This document shows positions 6,561 to 7,801 of a stretch of DNA of 7,801 bases, piece after piece. Source of the stretch: Sphingomonadales bacterium (GTDB lineage Bacteria; Pseudomonadota; Alphaproteobacteria; Sphingomonadales; Sphingomonadaceae); NCBI GenBank assembly GCA_020200935.1, contig JAIVHR010000053.1, positions 1-7,801 on the forward strand, written 5' to 3'. The notes under the pieces are model-generated. The model saw only the letters and a list, made by a program, of their open reading frames with translations. It was not told the DNA's origin and did not search any database. The position numbers were made by a program, and so were the translations under genes. Positions within the stretch are counted from its first letter, which is position 1; each line of letters begins with the position of its first letter.

Positions 6561-6591
6561 TTTCCCTGTTAATTCCCGTGGAACAGGGAAA
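6561..6591. repeat. Perfect 10-bp inverted repeat carrying the heptamer
   Basis: TTTCCCTGTT (6561-6570) and AACAGGGAAA (6582-6591) are perfect complements separated by 11 bases. The stem contains the same heptamer as the array about 130 bases upstream. There is no T-run after it on the plus strand, so a terminator role is not supported there. Confidence 0.7.
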
Positions 6592-6700
6592 CCGAACCGA
6601 TGTGGTAGCTGCCAGAGACGGCCCGACTAAAGCTCCCCGATCGCGGCTGAAGAGACGCCGAAAGTGATGCGACAGATACGGAATGGGAGGCCGCAAGCCG

Positions 6701-6726
6701 CCTGTTCCGCGGCTAACCGCGGCAGG
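6701..6726. repeat. Strong GC dyad beyond the 3' end of the tRNA gene
   Basis: CCTG, a TT bulge, CCGCGG, loop CTAA, CCGCGG, then CAGG can fold into a 10-bp stem. Its left arm starts CCTGTTCCG, matching the array units. It lies 32 bases past the tRNA 3' end on the minus strand. No T-run follows in either direction, so it is at most an atypical terminator; it may instead mark the end of the mobile module. Confidence 0.55.
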
Positions 6727-6756
6727 CCTGTAGTGAGAGACTAGTGCTGGGGGTGG

Positions 6757-6847
<91 letters not shown>

Positions 6848-6858
6848 CCATCGGGCGC

Positions 6859-6887
6859 ATCTATCGCGCGCCCTGCCGCCGGTGCAA
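6859..6887 (-). promoter_or_regulatory. Possible promoter of the tRNA-Ser gene
   Basis: On the minus strand TTGCAC (6882-6887) is followed after 17 bases by ATAGAT (6859-6864), 11 bases before the mature tRNA 5' end. The -35 match and the spacing are good and the -10 match is weak. Confidence 0.35.
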
Positions 6888-6942
6888 CTCTTTGTGTAAA
6901 AGGGGGATGCATTTGCGTCGAGCGCTGTGGCAGAGTGACCGC

Positions 6943-6947
6943 GGAGG
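6943..6947 (+). promoter_or_regulatory. Ribosome binding site (GGAGG) of the transglycosylase
   Basis: GGAGG ends 5 bases before the ATG at 6953 and 8 bases before a second in-frame ATG at 6956. The second has the more usual spacing, so either may be used; the product differs by one Met. Confidence 0.65.
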
Positions 6948-6952
6948 TTGTG

Positions 6953-7801
6953 ATGATGTTGTTGCGCGGATTCGGTGTACTCATTCTGGCGATTGCGGGG
7001 CTCTGTGCGATGCCGGCCGCGGCGCAGACCGAGGCCGGCTTCCAGGCCTATCTTTCGGAATTGCGCGCCCGGGCGCTCGCCGAAGGCGTCAGCCGCCAGA
7101 CACTCGATCAGGTGATGCCGACGCTCTATCTCAACAGCCGCGTCATTGAGCTCGACCGCGATCAGCCCGGCGGCGCGCCCAACTCGGCCATCCCGCCCTT
7201 CGCGCCCTATCGCGCGCGCCATGTCGATGCCGCGCGGATCGAGGGCGGGCGTGCCGCCTATCGGCGCGTCCGCCCCCAGCTCTTCAACATCGAACGGCGG
7301 ACCGGCGTGCCGGGCAAGATCACCGTCGCCATCTACGGCCACGAAACCGCCTATGGCCGGGTCATGGGCGGGTTCGATCTGCCGCGATCGCTGGCGACGC
7401 TCGCCTATGAAGGCCGCCGGCGCGAGTTGTTCGAAGGCGAATTCATCGCCGCGATGAAGATGATCGACGATGGCGTGCCGCGCAGCGCGCTCGAGGGCAG
7501 CTGGGCCGGCGCCTTCGGCTATCCGCAATTCCTGCCGAGCGTCTATCGCCGCCTAGCGATCGACGGCGACGGCGACGGACGCGCCGAGATCTGGCGCAGC
7601 GAAGCCGACGGGCTCGCCTCGATCGGCAATTATCTGCACAATGCGGGATGGCGCAACAACGAGCCCTGGGGGATCGCCGTCAACGTTCCCTCCGGACTCG
7701 ATCGCAACGCGATAGGCAATCGCACCTACCCGACCCGCTGCCCGCGCGTTCACGAGCGCCATAGCCGCTGGATGACGATGGCGGAATGGCGCAATCTGGG
7801 G
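6953..7801 (+). CDS. Lytic murein transglycosylase, MltB/SLT_2 family (3' end outside window)
   Basis: The frame is open from ATG 6953 to the window edge (283 residues, no stop). Residues 1-24 form a signal peptide: an Arg near the start, a hydrophobic run VLILAIAGLCAM, then PAAA before Gln25. There is no lipobox cysteine at the cleavage site, so a soluble periplasmic protein is expected. The SLT_2 domain follows: F30QAYLSELRARALAEGVS, the catalytic block IYGHETAYGRVMGGFD with Glu131 as the general acid/base, GSWAGAFGYPQFLPS at 182-196, DGDGDGRAEIW at 204-214, and ASIGNYLHNAGW at 222-233. The enzyme cleaves the MurNAc-GlcNAc bond of peptidoglycan to give 1,6-anhydro ends during wall turnover. 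The composition is GC-rich like a core gene. The missing C-terminus often carries a peptidoglycan-binding domain, which cannot be checked here. I found no convincing promoter on this strand. Confidence 0.93.
   Translation, partial: MMLLRGFGVLILAIAGLCAMPAAAQTEAGFQAYLSELRARALAEGVSRQTLDQVMPTLYLNSRVIELDRDQPGGAPNSAIPPFAPYRARHVDAARIEGGRAAYRRVRPQLFNIERRTGVPGKITVAIYGHETAYGRVMGGFDLPRSLATLAYEGRRRELFEGEFIAAMKMIDDGVPRSALEGSWAGAFGYPQFLPSVYRRLAIDGDGDGRAEIWRSEADGLASIGNYLHNAGWRNNEPWGIAVNVPSGLDRNAIGNRTYPTRCPRVHERHSRWMTMAEWRNLG

Larger units (their letters stand above)
4107..6726 (+). mobile_element. Putative serine-recombinase element inserted in the orphan RHS copy (ends approximate)
   Basis: The RHS similarity stops sharply at about 4106. 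What follows is a leader, a DUF3489 remnant, DUF2924, a large serine recombinase, and a gene-free stretch with CCCTGTT repeats ending in a strong dyad at 6701-6726. After that comes ordinary chromosomal sequence. The left end is set by loss of RHS similarity and the right end by the last repeat-like dyad; I could not find matching attachment-site repeats at the two ends. The missing remainder of the RHS copy does not reappear on the right, so sequence was lost on insertion or afterwards. Confidence 0.45.

Noticed and set aside
6472..6696. Minus-strand 74-codon frame in the gap after the recombinase
   Set aside because: TTG start, no ribosome site, covers the 10-bp inverted repeat, and the peptide shows no domain or motif.
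6701..6726. Intrinsic terminator for the tRNA-Ser transcript
   Set aside because: The stem is strong, but no T-run follows on the minus strand, so I report it only as a dyad.
4107..6726. Target-site duplication or matching att cores at the two ends of the recombinase module
   Set aside because: I looked for identical words near 4100-4260 and 6600-6760 and found none convincing.

Overview
The window looks like a piece of a GC-rich alphaproteobacterial chromosome, and a sphingomonad-type genome is my best guess. The reasons are the high GC of the core genes, the DUF3489/DUF2924/large serine recombinase gene trio (an association I know from Alphaproteobacteria), and the style of the RHS protein. 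This assignment is inference, because there is no rRNA or housekeeping marker here beyond one tRNA and one cell-wall hydrolase.

Left region (1-3173): the C-terminal 856 codons of a polymorphic-toxin RHS protein, whose 5' end lies outside the window. YD-repeats lead into the conserved RHS core, which ends in two DPxG motifs. A variable tip of about 190 residues follows, ending in what I recognise as a PD-(D/E)xK nuclease-type toxin (Tox-REase-7 type). Seven bases after the toxin stop, a 197-residue helical protein starts that is probably the cognate immunity protein. Both the tip and this gene are visibly less GC-rich than the core, as expected for an exchangeable toxin/immunity cassette.

Middle (3174-4106): a second, degenerate copy of the RHS core lies downstream in the same orientation. 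It matches bases 811-1603 at a near-constant offset of 2503. It has no start, no DPxG end and no toxin tip, and it carries a one-base deletion and a later one-base insertion. It looks like an orphan rhs fragment left by tip displacement. A second short core scar touches the end of the immunity gene, and a small palindromic, microrepeat-containing seam lies between the two.

Mobile module (about 4107-6726): the orphan copy stops abruptly and is followed by a GC-rich leader with two dyads, a broken DUF3489 gene, an intact DUF2924 gene, and a 533-residue large serine recombinase that overlaps it by ATGA. The end of the recombinase gene runs into an array of CCCTGTT repeats spaced 21-22 bp apart. 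Inverted copies of the same heptamer follow in a 370-bp gene-free stretch.

Right region (6758-7801): ordinary chromosomal content. A class II tRNA-Ser(UGA) lies on the minus strand, and diverging from it is the 5' part of a secreted lytic murein transglycosylase (MltB/SLT_2 type) that runs off the window. The accessory-to-core boundary therefore lies just beyond the 3' end of the tRNA gene.
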